DNA of 64,000 nt, from assembly GCA_965202795.1 (NCBI GenBank), contig OZ241848.1, forward strand, positions 2,108,001 to 2,172,000, written 5' to 3'. This document shows positions 25,918-36,200 of this stretch, in pieces. The position numbers and the translations under genes are program-made. Numbering within the stretch: the first letter of the stretch is position 1; each line of letters opens with the position of its first letter. Below the pieces are notes generated by a model. That model was not told the origin of the DNA and made no database searches. It saw only the letters and a list, made by a program, of their open reading frames with translations. Source of the stretch: JACOND01 sp965202795. Its GTDB lineage: Bacteria > Bdellovibrionota > Bdellovibrionia > Bdellovibrionales > UBA1609.

Positions 25918-25972
25918 CGCGCGCCATCCCTTATTCTCAAACCCCCGCTCCCAAACAGGCTGAGGCAAAGCC

Positions 25973-27235
25973 TCAGGGCCGGGGGCAGGATCTGGGGTCC
26001 GGCTTTTTGACAAGATTGGAATGCTCTCCTATTACAGCCTCTGCAAACCCCTCTGTAAACTTCCCGCTGATAAAATCAAACTCCGCGGCTATGACCCAGT
26101 CTCCCCATGAATTGATCAGGCCCCATTTGCCCCCTGTTTTGGCCGCGGCCAGCCCTTCCGAAAAGCTGCCCGCGCCTTCAAACTTAGGGGAAATGATCCA
26201 TGCGCCCTTTGAATTGATGTAGCCCCATTTGCCTCCTTGAGCGGCGGGAGCCATGACCGCCTCTTTGAAACTGCTGCTGAGCTGATCAAACTGCGGAGGG
26301 ACGGCCCAGCTTCCATCTCTTTTGATCAGGCCCCATTTTCCATTCATCCTGGCCTTAGCCAAGCTGCCATAAAACTCGCCAGCTCTCTCAAACCGCGGAG
26401 AAATGACAAAGTTGCCATCCCGGCCTATAAAGCCGTATTTTCCATCTAATACGGCAACCGCCAGGCCATTAACAAAATTGCCGGCGTATTCAAATTGCGG
26501 GTAAATCTCCCATAAGCCCTTTTGGCTGAGATAGCCCCACCATTTGCTGTTCATTATTTTAGCGGGAGCCAGGCCCTCGCTAAAACGGCGCAAAGACTCA
26601 ATCTGCGAATGGCCCAAATCAATCCAGACATTATCTGACGGCCTGAAAATCCCCCATACGCCCCCGCGCCGCGCCGAAACCGGTCCTGACATGTCTACCA
26701 TAAAACTCTTTGTGATGGACAAATAAAAATCCTCATTATCTGGCTCTATAACCCAGTTTCCTTGTGTGTCAATCACGCCGTATTTTCCATTTTTCCGAAC
26801 TGTTGCCGCGCCGGTGACATCAAACACCCAGCCTGTGTCAAACCGCGGCTCAATCTCCCACCCGCCTTTCCGGTTGATATAGCCGGTCTTGCCCTTGCGG
26901 ACAGCCGGCGCCAGGCCCACAGAGGAAAAGGCATGGGTTCCCTCAAACTGCGGGGGGATGGCCCATTTGCCTGTTTGATCAATATAGCCCCACTGGCCGT
27001 TCCGGCCGGCGGGGGCCAGGCCCAGCGAAAAATCAAAGATATCGTCAAACCAGACCGGAGAGACATACTCCGCCGCGCAAAGCGCTTTGCCCCCCTCTGC
27101 CGCCCTTTCGGCAGCCGCTGATTTTGACAAAATCAAAAGGGCGCCTGTCAGGCTGCAGAAGGCCAAAAGCCCCGCTTTAAACAGGCTTAAAAAATGGTTT
27201 CCTGATCTTATGGATGGTTTTACAGATGTTTTCAT
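25973..27235 (-). CDS. exported WG-repeat protein
   Basis: A 420-residue protein. The start is the ATG at 27235 after GGAGGAGTC; the longer frame to 27376 is not needed. An N-terminal hydrophobic stretch (LFKAGLLAFCSLTGALLIL) acts as signal peptide or anchor. About nine WG (KWG) repeats follow, each near GKWGYINSKGAWIISPKFE with small variations, covering nearly all of the mature protein. WG repeats form beta-propeller-like binding surfaces in secreted bacterial proteins, and the ligand is unknown. It may share a transcript with the downstream lipoprotein gene. Confidence 0.8.
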   Translation of the reverse strand: MKTSVKPSIRSGNHFLSLFKAGLLAFCSLTGALLILSKSAAAERAAEGGKALCAAEYVSPVWFDDIFDFSLGLAPAGRNGQWGYIDQTGKWAIPPQFEGTHAFSSVGLAPAVRKGKTGYINRKGGWEIEPRFDTGWVFDVTGAATVRKNGKYGVIDTQGNWVIEPDNEDFYLSITKSFMVDMSGPVSARRGGVWGIFRPSDNVWIDLGHSQIESLRRFSEGLAPAKIMNSKWWGYLSQKGLWEIYPQFEYAGNFVNGLAVAVLDGKYGFIGRDGNFVISPRFERAGEFYGSLAKARMNGKWGLIKRDGSWAVPPQFDQLSSSFKEAVMAPAAQGGKWGYINSKGAWIISPKFEGAGSFSEGLAAAKTGGKWGLINSWGDWVIAAEFDFISGKFTEGFAEAVIGEHSNLVKKPDPRSCPRP

Positions 27236-27587
27236 GACTCCTCCTTTTTTATGCTGCCGGGGGGGGATGTTTCCCCTGACAGGCTCATTTGCCTTAAATA
27301 TTTCCAGAATTGACACTGCTGGGCAGTCTGCCAGTGTTTTAGCGCCTCTGTCAAGAAAAAAACCGGCTTTTTGCAAAAAAATATTAAATTATCTTAAATT
27401 TATGCCTGTTTCAATGGCCGGAGTCGCGGCCGCCCCCAGCCCGCCAGGGAGCGGCCGGCTTTCTTGCGGCTCTCCTGCCAGCTTTCTCCTGCCAGACAGC
27501 GAAAAGCTGCTGCTTGTTCAGAAAATGGCGGTAAAATTCTGAATATGATTCCGAGATTTTGCCAGCTCCCCCCAAGCTCCCTTAGCG
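27236..27587. other. intergenic region
   Basis: No gene is supported here. It contains the WG gene's ribosome site, a weak TGTCAA-type element near 27343, a direct repeat of CTCCTGCCAG at about 27470-27495 and a Gly/Ala-rich GC stretch. Confidence 0.4.
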
Positions 27588-28811
27588 CTAAAACAGCTGG
27601 CCCTGCCAGAGCTTTTTGGCAAACAGGGAATAAGGCAGGACCTCAATGCCGCCGCCCCCGGCGCCGCCGGCCTCCGGATCCATGACCGCGCGCGGCTTGT
27701 CCGCCATGCAGACAATGAACCGCTTTTTCAGCGCGGGGTATTCTTTTTTCAGCTCCCTTAAGCCCCTTAAGTCATGGGATGAGACAGTTTTTGAGGCTTT
27801 GGCCTCAATGGCCGCCTCCATATCCCCCACTATAAAATCCACTTCAAGGCCGCCCGCCAGCCTCCAATAAGAAAGCCTGTGATAAATCTCTTTATAGCTG
27901 AGATAAGCTCTCAGCTCATGATGAATCCAGTTTTCAAAAGCTTTTCCAAAAAGCGCGCCGCCTGGCAGCAAATTATGCCTTTTGGCAAAATGGTTCACAA
28001 CCCCGGCATCGGAAAAATAAAACTTTGGCGCGGAGGCTGTCCGCCTTTTGGGCTTTTTTCTGTAAACGGGCAGAAAAGAGCCTGTGAGCGTGTCCCGCAA
28101 AAGGCAAAAGTAATTTTTTGCCGTCACAGCGGAAACGCCGCAGTCCCTAGCGATGCTCGCAAAACTTACAGGCTCCGTGTCTGAAAGCGCCGCAGCCTCT
28201 AAAAAATCATGAAATGAGGAAAAACTCCGCGCCAGCCCCTCATAGGCAATCTCTTCTTTAAGATAGTCATCGCAATAGCTTTTTAAGGCCCGCCGCGGGT
28301 TTTTGGCCGCAAACAGCCCCGGAAGGAAGCCCCTGTTCAGCCTGTCCGTCAGGGAAAAATCCGATTTCAGCTCTGCAGAGACAAAGCCAAACAGCTCAAA
28401 GCGGTCAGCCCGGCCGCCCAGCAAATTGACCGCGCTGTTTTTCAGCTTTGCTGCGCTTGAGCCGCAAAGGCCAAAAACAAGGCCTTTGTTCTCAATAAGC
28501 CAATGGACTTCGTTAAGCAGCTCAGGGGCTTTTTGAATCTCATCAATAATGACAAGCCTTTTTTTGAATTGAGGGGAGGACAGCTCCCAGCGAAGCAAAT
28601 GCGGCTGTTTTTTATATTTGGCGTATTGATCGGTGTGAAGAAGATCAATAAAAAGCGCGCCGGGGAAAGCGGCTTTAAGGAGAGAGCTTTTTCCCGTCTG
28701 CCTCGCCCCCCAGAGAAAAAAGCTCCGGGAGGGCTGGCTTTCCACAGCCAGCAGTCTTTTGTAATGCTTTTTTGGCCGAAGGCCCCCCATAGCCTGATTT
28801 TGCCACAGCAT
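27588..28811 (-). CDS. AAA ATPase of the DUF4143 (AAA_14) type
   Basis: A 407-residue protein. The N-terminal ATPase domain has Walker A GARQTGKSS (about 34-42), Walker B RLVIIDEIQKAPEL (about 85-98) and a sensor-like GLCGSSAAKLK. The C-terminal half has a winged-helix-like part (FASIARDCGVSAVTAKNYF) and the DUF4143 nuclease-like region with YWRLAGGLEVDFIVGDMEAAIEAKA, where Asp, Glu and Lys resemble a PD-(D/E)XK core. These ATPases are very widespread and their role is poorly known. It stands alone between the WG gene and a transporter. Confidence 0.85.
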   Translation of the reverse strand: MLWQNQAMGGLRPKKHYKRLLAVESQPSRSFFLWGARQTGKSSLLKAAFPGALFIDLLHTDQYAKYKKQPHLLRWELSSPQFKKRLVIIDEIQKAPELLNEVHWLIENKGLVFGLCGSSAAKLKNSAVNLLGGRADRFELFGFVSAELKSDFSLTDRLNRGFLPGLFAAKNPRRALKSYCDDYLKEEIAYEGLARSFSSFHDFLEAAALSDTEPVSFASIARDCGVSAVTAKNYFCLLRDTLTGSFLPVYRKKPKRRTASAPKFYFSDAGVVNHFAKRHNLLPGGALFGKAFENWIHHELRAYLSYKEIYHRLSYWRLAGGLEVDFIVGDMEAAIEAKASKTVSSHDLRGLRELKKEYPALKKRFIVCMADKPRAVMDPEAGGAGGGGIEVLPYSLFAKKLWQGQLF

Positions 28812-28904
28812 GGCGCAAAAGCAAACCGCTGATTTATTATTTCGCGCAAAAATAAACCGCTGATTTAGATTTGCAGACTTGTTCAGCTGGACGGCCCCGC
28901 CCGC

Positions 28905-29645
28905 TCAGTGAAGCAGATAATGCGCGGCGCTAAAGCTGAAAAGCCCGCCAAAAAGCCAGAGCTTGTTTGCGCCTTTCAGCGCCGGCGGAAGCATGTGAAT
29001 AAAACACACATAAACAAAAACCCCCCCCGAAAAAGCCATCATCCCCTGAAGGTTAATATGCGCCAAAAAGCTTTTTGCCAAAACCATTCCCAAAAGCAGC
29101 GAGCCTGACAGGATGGAAATCAGGGCGAGCAAAACCTTTTTTTTCAGCCCCGCGCTCAGGCCGACGGCTGTCGCCATGCCCGCCTCAGCCAGCAGATGAA
29201 AAAACAGGGCGATGCCGGTCATTGCCGCCGCCGGGCCTTTCAGCGAAAGCCCCGCAAAAAGCCTGACCCCGTCAAAAAAAGAGCATATCACAAGACAGCC
29301 GGCGGTTGAGCAGACAGCCGAGGGCGAAAGCAAATGGGAGTGCCCGTGCCGGCAGGGCCGGGCCTGGCCGCCCTCAATCAGCCGGTCCAAAAATTTGAGC
29401 CGCGGGGCGAGATAAACCTCAGCCAGCCCCTGCGCCAAAATCCCGGCCAAAATCAGGGCGCCGGCGAATTCATGAAGGCTGCCTTCAAAGCTTTTGGGGA
29501 TAAAATCCAAAAAGCTGAGGGCCAAAAGCCCGCCGGCGCTGAAGGCGCTGAGCCGGCCCAAATTCCATTTGTCCCCGAAAGAGGCCATCAGCAGGCAGCA
29601 GAGGCAGACGGCAAGAGCAAAGCCGAGGCCGGCCAGAAAGTCCAT
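28905..29645 (-). CDS. ZIP-family metal transporter, divergent
   Basis: A 246-residue inner-membrane protein with seven or eight hydrophobic helices. Helix two has SAFSAGGLLALSFLDFIPKSFE, like the ZIP pattern with a conserved acidic/polar helix, and helix four-five has CSFFDGVRLFAGLSLKG and GIALFFHLLAEAG, at the place of the HNxxDG and HExPHE metal motifs but with substitutions. A His-rich loop (RPCRHGHSHLL) lies between helices three and four, as in many ZIP zinc transporters. The reduced metal motif leaves substrate and activity uncertain. An eight-C run lies in its 5'-distal half. Confidence 0.65.
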   Translation of the reverse strand: MDFLAGLGFALAVCLCCLLMASFGDKWNLGRLSAFSAGGLLALSFLDFIPKSFEGSLHEFAGALILAGILAQGLAEVYLAPRLKFLDRLIEGGQARPCRHGHSHLLSPSAVCSTAGCLVICSFFDGVRLFAGLSLKGPAAAMTGIALFFHLLAEAGMATAVGLSAGLKKKVLLALISILSGSLLLGMVLAKSFLAHINLQGMMAFSGGVFVYVCFIHMLPPALKGANKLWLFGGLFSFSAAHYLLH

Positions 29646-29714
29646 AACAGCAGAATAGCCTGGATCCAGGCTTAGAGGCCGGCGCGGGCCGCGGCCCCTT
29701 CCCCTTCAGGCTGC

Positions 29715-30152
29715 TCAGGAGCGGCTGAAATCCCCTCTGACGACTTCAACCAGCGCGTTGAGCGCGTCTGTGGATGTGAAAATCCCCAGGCTTCCGTCCT
29801 CACTGGTGACAATGGCGCTTCCGTATTTGTTGGCCGACATGGCTAAAGCCACTTCGGAGATTCTCGCGCTGTGAGGGACACAGTAAGGCTCGGTTTTCAT
29901 AACCTCTTTCACGGGAACATTGCCGTCGGGGTTTAGGCGGCAGCCATAGTAAACATCCCGCTCGCTGATCACTCCAATCACTTTTTTTTCTCCATTCAGG
30001 ACGGGCAGATGGCGGATGTCCCTTTGATTCATGATTTTTTCAATATCCTGAAGGCTGTCGTCAGGGCTGGCAAAAACCTCACAGGGCGAGGTAAACTCCT
30101 CCACAGTTAAATTTTTCAGATCCGGCTCTTTGTCTCTAAGGGCGTTTTTCAT
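29715..30152 (-). CDS. tandem CBS-domain protein
   Basis: A 145-residue protein made of two CBS domains (about 15-70: EEFTSPCEVFASPDDSLQDI to RHLPVLNGEKKVIGVISERD; about 80-140: VKEVMKTEPYCVPHSARISEV to GIFTSTDALNALV). Such pairs bind adenosine nucleotides and act as energy sensors or regulators of other proteins. No other domain is attached, so its target is unknown. It precedes the ZIP-like gene on the minus strand by about 70 bases. Confidence 0.88.
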   Translation of the reverse strand: MKNALRDKEPDLKNLTVEEFTSPCEVFASPDDSLQDIEKIMNQRDIRHLPVLNGEKKVIGVISERDVYYGCRLNPDGNVPVKEVMKTEPYCVPHSARISEVALAMSANKYGSAIVTSEDGSLGIFTSTDALNALVEVVRGDFSRS

Positions 30153-30287
30153 GAAAAAACCTCCGCTGCGCGCATTTTATAGAGCTTGAAAGGCTTTTCC
30201 GGCTTTGTCAAGCCTTTTGCTTAAGTTTTTTTTGGAGGGCTTTTGGCGCCCCGCCACAGGGCCCTCCGGGCGCGGCTTCGGCTGGAT

Positions 30288-30761
30288 TTATTCCGGCTCC
30301 AGCAGGCTTCTCAGCATCCAGGCGGTTTTTTCATGGACACGGATCCTCTGGGTCAGCAGATCCATGGTGGCCTCGTCATGGCCTTTTTCCGCCGCCGGGA
30401 AAACCCCGCGGGCGGTTTTGGCCGCTGTTTCGTGGCTGACCGCCAAATCCAGAGCCATGTCCTTTGCTTTGGGAGGGCCGGAAGCCTCTTTGATGGAGGT
30501 TAAGCTCCTGAACTGGCTGTAAGAGCCGGGCGCATAAACCCCAAGAGAGCGAATCCTCTCAGCCAGCTCATCCACAGCCGCGGCCAGCTCTGTATACTGC
30601 TCCTCAAACATCAGATGCAGAGTTTGAAACATCGGCCCCGTCACATTCCAATGGTAATTTTGAGTCTTTAAATACAGCGTATAGCTGTCAGCCAGAAGCC
30701 TGGAAAGCCCCCCGGCGATCTCCCGCCGGCTGCTTTCCGGTATGCCAATGTCAATCTTCAT
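30288..30761 (-). CDS. dps: Dps-family DNA-protection ferritin
   Basis: Dps oxidises Fe(II) with H2O2 in a 12-subunit shell and protects DNA. The 157-residue product (ATG at 30761 after AGGA) has the family length and the ferroxidase-site pattern: YLKTQNYHWNVTGPMFQTLH supplies the His ligands, and MFEEQYTELAAAVDELAERI the Asp/Glu ligands of the neighbouring subunit. The frame continues to 30980, but without homology. It is divergent from the small lipoprotein gene at 31019. Confidence 0.92.
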   Translation of the reverse strand: MKIDIGIPESSRREIAGGLSRLLADSYTLYLKTQNYHWNVTGPMFQTLHLMFEEQYTELAAAVDELAERIRSLGVYAPGSYSQFRSLTSIKEASGPPKAKDMALDLAVSHETAAKTARGVFPAAEKGHDEATMDLLTQRIRVHEKTAWMLRSLLEPE

Positions 30762-31018
30762 GCCCGCATCCTGATCCCCGCCGGCCCGCCCGGCAGCGGC
30801 TGTTTTCCAGCCTGCCCCGCAAACGCCGCCGCTGTCAATAAAAAAAACCGCTAAAATCCTGTGTTTTTTTTCCGTGTTTTGCCTGGGAGGCTCAAACAAT
30901 ATCCGCGGCCAGGCCCCGCGCGGCGCCGCCGGCGGGCCGTTATGGGCTGGACAGGCCGGCCTTAATTTTATAAGCTCCATTTAAAGGCCGGCGCGGCTGT
31001 TTTGGCGGGAGCTTGATC

Positions 31019-31363
31019 ATGAAAACAGCTGTTTTGCTGATTCTTTTAATGGCGGCCTCCTGCGGCGGCAAAGACAGCGGCGGACGGGACAGCGGCGGCC
31101 AAGAGGCCGGCCCGGCAGACAGTGTCCGGGAATGCCAAAAAGACAGCGATTGCGCCCTGGTAAAAAAAACATGCTGCCCATGTGAAAGCGGCGGAGTGAT
31201 GATGGCTCTCCCGAAGAGGCTGAAAACATCACATCTGAAAAAGCTGCAGTCCGCATGCCGGGAGCCTGTAATCTGCCCGCAATGGTTCAGATGCGGGGAA
31301 TGGAAAGCGGCAGAATGCGCTGATTCAAAATGCCGGGCCGCCCCGGCCGGCGCTCAAAAATAA
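31019..31363 (+). CDS. small Cys-rich lipoprotein
   Basis: A 114-residue protein. The ATG at 31019 follows GGGAG by eight bases; a TTG at 31013 is in frame. The signal sequence AVLLILLMAASC ends in a lipobox. A Gly/Ser/Asp linker leads to a compact domain with eight further Cys (VRECQKDSDCALVKKTCCPC, SACREPVICP, RCGEWKAAECADSKC), likely disulfide-bonded in the periplasm. The pattern resembles small eight-Cys domains but I cannot name the family. Confidence 0.6.
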   Translation: MKTAVLLILLMAASCGGKDSGGRDSGGQEAGPADSVRECQKDSDCALVKKTCCPCESGGVMMALPKRLKTSHLKKLQSACREPVICPQWFRCGEWKAAECADSKCRAAPAGAQK

Positions 31364-31402
31364 AAGCGCCGCCTTTTGAAACATGCCAGGCCCGCCCGCG
31401 CT

Positions 31403-32068
31403 ATGAAAAATCAGGGCTTTGCAGGCGCCCAGCGGGAGGCGGCGGCCCGGCCGGCCGCTGTCCCCGCTTTGGCGCTGCTGGGATCGGGGCAAGGCTCCAC
31501 CATTGATTTTTTATGCGAAAAAATCCAAAGCGGAAGCCTCCCCGCGCGGGCGGCGGGCCTCATCACTGACAATCCCAAAGCCAGGCTTCTGGATATTGCC
31601 AAAAAGCGCGGCCTCCCCTGTTTTATCATCCCCTATAACAAAGCCGATCCGGACAAATGGGACCGGGAGCTTTGCCAGGCTCTCGCCAGCCTTCAGCCCC
31701 GCATGATTTTGCTGGCCGGGTTTTTGAAAAAAATCGGGCCGCGGGTTTTGGAGCGGTTTCCGGGGCGGATCATCAACGCGCACCCCGCTCTGATCCCAAA
31801 GTTTTCCGGCGCGGGGATGTATGGCCGGCGGGTTCATCAGGCGGTTATTGGCGCGGGGGAGACAGAAACCGGCGCGAGCATTCATCTTGTCAATGAGGGC
31901 TACGATGAGGGGCAGGTTCTGGCGCAGGCAAAAATCCCCGTCCTGCCGGGGGAAACTGCCGCCAGCCTTGAGGCAAGAGTCAAAAAAGCGGAAAAAGAGA
32001 TTTATTTTCAAACAGTCAGGAAAATTCTTTTGCGGGGCATTTGCGGCTCTTCAGACAAAAAGCCATGA
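31403..32068 (+). CDS. purN: phosphoribosylglycinamide formyltransferase
   Basis: PurN transfers a formyl group from 10-formyl-THF to GAR in purine synthesis. The 221-residue product has the Rossmann-like start ALLGSGQGSTIDFLCEKI, the active-site segment IINAHPALIPKFSGAGMYG (catalytic Asn and His) and NEGYDEGQVLAQ (catalytic Asp). The start at 31403 is chosen over a TTG at 31376, and no strong ribosome site helps. The stop overlaps the start of the next gene (ATGA). Other pur genes are not nearby. Confidence 0.9.
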   Translation: MKNQGFAGAQREAAARPAAVPALALLGSGQGSTIDFLCEKIQSGSLPARAAGLITDNPKARLLDIAKKRGLPCFIIPYNKADPDKWDRELCQALASLQPRMILLAGFLKKIGPRVLERFPGRIINAHPALIPKFSGAGMYGRRVHQAVIGAGETETGASIHLVNEGYDEGQVLAQAKIPVLPGETAASLEARVKKAEKEIYFQTVRKILLRGICGSSDKKP

Positions 32069-33096
32069 GCCAAAAACCTTTCAAAAACAGCCGCCAGATC
32101 GTCCAGACAGCCAGGCGGGGCCGGCCCGGCAAACAGGCGCCGCTGCTTTTTTTGAAGGGGGCGGCCCTGGGGATTTCAGCGGTTCTGCCGGGGCTTTCCG
32201 GCGGAACCATGGCCTTTGTTCTTGGGATCTATCAAAAGCTGATTGGGGAGATTTCAAAATTCCAGGCGGGCCATGCCAGGGAGCTGTTTTTCCTTCCCAT
32301 GCTTTTGTTCAAGCTGTTTTTTAAAACCCGCCGCGCCGCGGCCAAAAGAGGCCTTGCCCGTTTGGGCGGGATCTATGAGGCAGGGTTTTGGCTTCCGCTT
32401 CTGGGCGGGGCGGCGCTGTCTCTAACAATGTTTGCGGCCTTTATCCCCCCTCTGGCAAAAGCCCATCCCCTGGAGTTCAGCTCGCTTGTCTTCGGGCTTG
32501 TTTTGGCCTCGCTGGCCGCCCCCCTTAAGGAGATGAAAAAACAAGCCAAAACAGCTTTTCTGTTTTTGGCCTCCGCCGCGGGCGCTTTTCTGCTCTTCTG
32601 CTGGACAGGGAGTTTTATGGAGGGGGATGAGGCCCTCCGGCTGGGCGGCCCCTTATGGATATGGCTCGCCCCGGCGGGATTTTTGGCGGCCATGGCCATG
32701 ATGATTCCAGGGCTTTCGGGCGCTTATCTCCTGATTCTTTTGGGGCTGTATCATCCCATGCTGGAGGCCCTGAGGAGCTTGGATCCGGCCGCTCTCATTT
32801 TGTTTGCCCTTGGGGGGATTTTTGGGGCCGCCTGGATGGCCAGATGGATAAACGCGCTTCTGAAGGCGTTTTTTCATGAAGCCATGGCGGCTCTTTCCGG
32901 CCTGATTTTGGGAAGCCTTTATGCTGTATGGCCTTTTCCTGGAAAATCCCCTCTGATTTTGCTCTCCCCCGGGCCGGAGCAGCTGGCTTTTTTTATCTGG
33001 TTTGGCTGCGCTTTTGCCGCCGCGCTGGCCATCATCCTGCTTTCATGGACTGTGATGCGGCGGGCCGCGCAAAAAAATCCGCAAAGCTTGACATAA
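32065..33096 (+). CDS. DUF368 polyprenyl-phosphate transporter
   Basis: A 343-residue polytopic membrane protein of the DUF368 family, shown in other bacteria to return undecaprenyl phosphate across the inner membrane for cell-wall synthesis. The family signature GAALGISAVLPGLSGGTMAF lies at about 30-50, followed by eight or so helices and a second internal MIPGLSGAYLLILLGLY segment. The ATG at 32065 overlaps the purN stop. The N-terminal QTARRGRPGKQAP stretch coincides with a copy of the dispersed repeat (32106-32142), so it may be a recent addition. Confidence 0.88.
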   Translation: MSQKPFKNSRQIVQTARRGRPGKQAPLLFLKGAALGISAVLPGLSGGTMAFVLGIYQKLIGEISKFQAGHARELFFLPMLLFKLFFKTRRAAAKRGLARLGGIYEAGFWLPLLGGAALSLTMFAAFIPPLAKAHPLEFSSLVFGLVLASLAAPLKEMKKQAKTAFLFLASAAGAFLLFCWTGSFMEGDEALRLGGPLWIWLAPAGFLAAMAMMIPGLSGAYLLILLGLYHPMLEALRSLDPAALILFALGGIFGAAWMARWINALLKAFFHEAMAALSGLILGSLYAVWPFPGKSPLILLSPGPEQLAFFIWFGCAFAAALAIILLSWTVMRRAAQKNPQSLT

Positions 33097-33244
33097 CCGC
33101 CCCGCCTCCATAACTATAAAAGCTTGAAAGCAAAAAAAGCGCTGTCTCCGGCTGCCGAGCTGATCTCCTTCAGCTTCCATGCGCTGCAAAATGGATGTCT
33201 GATATGAGGCGCTTTAGACAGCAAAACAGCAAAAAGGAGAGGCT

Positions 33245-36200
33245 ATGGCCAAAAACTTGAAAGCAGCAAAAACGCCTGTAATGCAAAAAAGCCCAAAAAA
33301 AACCTATTGGCAGAGCCTTGAAGATCTGGCCCCTGAAGAACTAGATAAAGGCCCGGCCGCCAGCGGATCTTCCAGGGAGCCTTTAAAAACAGAGTCCTTA
33401 AAAAGGGAGTTTCCCTCCCCTCCCCTTTCCATGGCGGAGGCCGGCAGCGGCGCCTCCCGAAGGGAGTTTCTGCAGCTTATGGGCGCTGGCATGGCGCTGG
33501 CCTCAGCCGGCTGCATGAGGCGCCCCGCCGAAAAAATTGTCCCTTACGCAAAGCGCCCGCCGGATGTGATCCCCGGAGAGGCCAGCTTTTACGCCTCCTC
33601 CTTTTATGACAGCGGCGAGGGCTTTGCGGCCCTGATCAAAACCAGAGAGGGCCGCCCCATAAAAATTGAGGGCAATCCTGAGGCGGCCATGCTGAACGGC
33701 CGGGGCCTTTCGGTCAGGGCGCATGCCCATATTCTCAGCCTTTACGATCCGGAGCGGATCAAAAACCCCAGGCAAAACCTCTTCAACAGGGAAAAATCCA
33801 GCCGCGAAACCATCAATATCTCCTGGGAGGCCCTGGACAAAATCCTTCCTCAGGAGTTTCAAAACGGCCGGACCGCGCTTTTGACTCCGCGGATTCCCTC
33901 CCCCTCGGCCCAAAAGCTTATCGGGGAGTTTAAACAGGCCTTTTCCGCCCGGCATTATGTCTGGGATCCTGTGAGTTTTGAAGATCTGTCAGAGGCGCAA
34001 AAAATCTCCCACGGGCAGGCCATTGTCCCCTCTTATAATTTTTCCAGGGCGCGGGTGATTTTTGCTTTGAACTGCGACTTTCTCGGAACCTGGCTTTCGC
34101 CCGCGGATTTTCAAAGCCAGTTTGCCAAAACCCGGCGGCCCGGACCGGAAATGAGCCGGCTGATCGCCCTTGAAACCCTGATGACACTGACAGGAGCCAA
34201 TGCCGACGAGCGGCATCGCCTGGCGCATAAAGATCAGCTGAGCGCCCTTATGGCTTTGGCCCTGGCCCTTGAGCGCGCCGGGCATATCCGCCTGCCGCCG
34301 GAGATTTCGCCCCTAATCAAAAGCTATGAGCCGCTTGCAGCCCGCCTGCCTTTTCCCAAAAGCCGGCTCAGCGAATGGGCGGATCAGCTGGGCAAAAACC
34401 GCGGGCGCGGGCTGATTGTGTATGGGGAGCTTGGCGGACAGACAGACGAGGCCAGGGCCATTCATGTAATAGTCAATTTTTTAAACTCCGCTTTGGGAAA
34501 TGACGGCATAACTGTCAGCCGCCGCCAGGCGCAGGCCCACAAGTTTGGATCTTTCAGGGACATCAAAAGCCTGATTGAGGCGCTGAGCGCGGGAGACATT
34601 CAAAATCTGATCATTTACAAGGTGAATCCTGTTTACTCCTATCCTGATCACAAAAAGCTTTTGAGCGCGCTTAAAAAAGCCAAGACAGTTGTTTATGCGG
34701 GGGACCGGATTGATGAAACCGGATTTCATGCCGATTACATCGCCCCCGACTCCCATGATTTGGAAAAATGGGGCGACTGGGAGTTTAAAAAAGGGGTTTT
34801 TTCCATCCAGCAGCCCGCCATCCGGCCCCTCTACAAAACAAGAGCTTTTGAGGACAGCCTGCTGGCCTGGATCAAGGGCGGACAGGAGCAAATGGCCGGC
34901 CGGCCCATCAAACAGGCGGAAAACTATTACCGCTACATCAAAAGCCGCTGGGAATCCGAAAAAGGCCCCGGCTTTTGGAATCGCTTTTTGGAAAAAGGGG
35001 TCTGGGGCGCGGAAAGCCCCAAGACGAGCTCTCCGGCAAGAGCTTTCCGCCCGGAGGCCGCGGCGTTTTTGGCCAGAGCCTTGAAAAAAAACCTTGAGGG
35101 TTTTGTTGAGGAAGCCCGCCTCAAAGCCAAAGCTGGCGCGCCGCAAAATCCCCAAGAATTTCAAAAGGGCCGGGAATCAGGCGCCAATCCAAACAGCCCA
35201 AAAGCGCAATTTCCCTATCATTTGAGCCTCTATCAAACCGCCGCGCTGAAGGGCGGGGACATGAGCAATGTGGCCTGGCTGCAGGAGTTTCCTGATCCCG
35301 TCACAAAAATCTGCTGGGACAATTACCTCTGCATCAGCCCAAAGGCAGCCATTAAAGAGGGCTTGAGGGAGGGGGATCTTGTTCAGGTCCGTCTGGCCGG
35401 CGGGGCAGCCCTGAAGGCGCCGGCTCATATTCAGCCCGGCCAGGAGGACAGCGCTCTGGCCCTGGCTGTGGGATACGGCCGGACCCGCGCCGGCTCTGTG
35501 GGAAGCCATGTCGGCGTGAATGCATGGCGGCTGGCCGGGGCGGGCCGCCCTGGACAGGCGGCTTTTGCCGGCCTAAGCGCCGCGCTCAAAAAAACCGGAG
35601 GCTCTGTTCCTCTGGCCAATGTTCAGGGGCATCACTCTATGGAGGGGAGGGACATCGTCCTGGAAGCCCCGCTGGAGGAGTTTGCAAAAAACCCCTCTGC
35701 CGGCATTCCAAAACATCACAGGGGGCCAAGCCTCTGGTCAAAGCATAAATACAGCGGACACAAATGGGGCATGGCGATTGACTTGAACAGCTGCATCGGC
35801 TGCGGCGCCTGCATGCTGGCCTGCCAGTCGGAAAACAACATTCCCTCCGTTGGAAAGCGCTATGTTTTAGAGGGCCGCGAGATGCACTGGATCCGCGTGG
35901 ACCGCTACTACAAGGGCGGGCCGGACAACCCCTCCGCCCTTCATCAGCCCGTCACCTGCATGCATTGTGACAACGCGCCCTGCGAAACAGTCTGCCCGGT
36001 TTTGGCCACGGTCCACAGCAGCGAGGGGACCAACGACATGATCTACAACCGCTGTGTGGGAACCCGCTACTGCGCCAACAACTGCCCTTATAAGGTCAGG
36101 CGCTTTAACTGGTTTGGCTATGACAAAAAAATCCGCGCGCCTTTGGATATGGCGCTGAACCCGGAGGTGACAGTCCGCGGGCGCGGCGTGATGGAAAAAT

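Noticed and set aside
30188..30287. Hairpin near the dps 3' end as a terminator
   Set aside because: The T-run precedes the stem on the plus strand and an A-run follows it on the minus strand, so neither orientation gives an intrinsic terminator.
33086..33115. TTGACA in the end of the DUF368 gene as the act promoter
   Set aside because: No acceptable -10 element lies 16-18 bases downstream.
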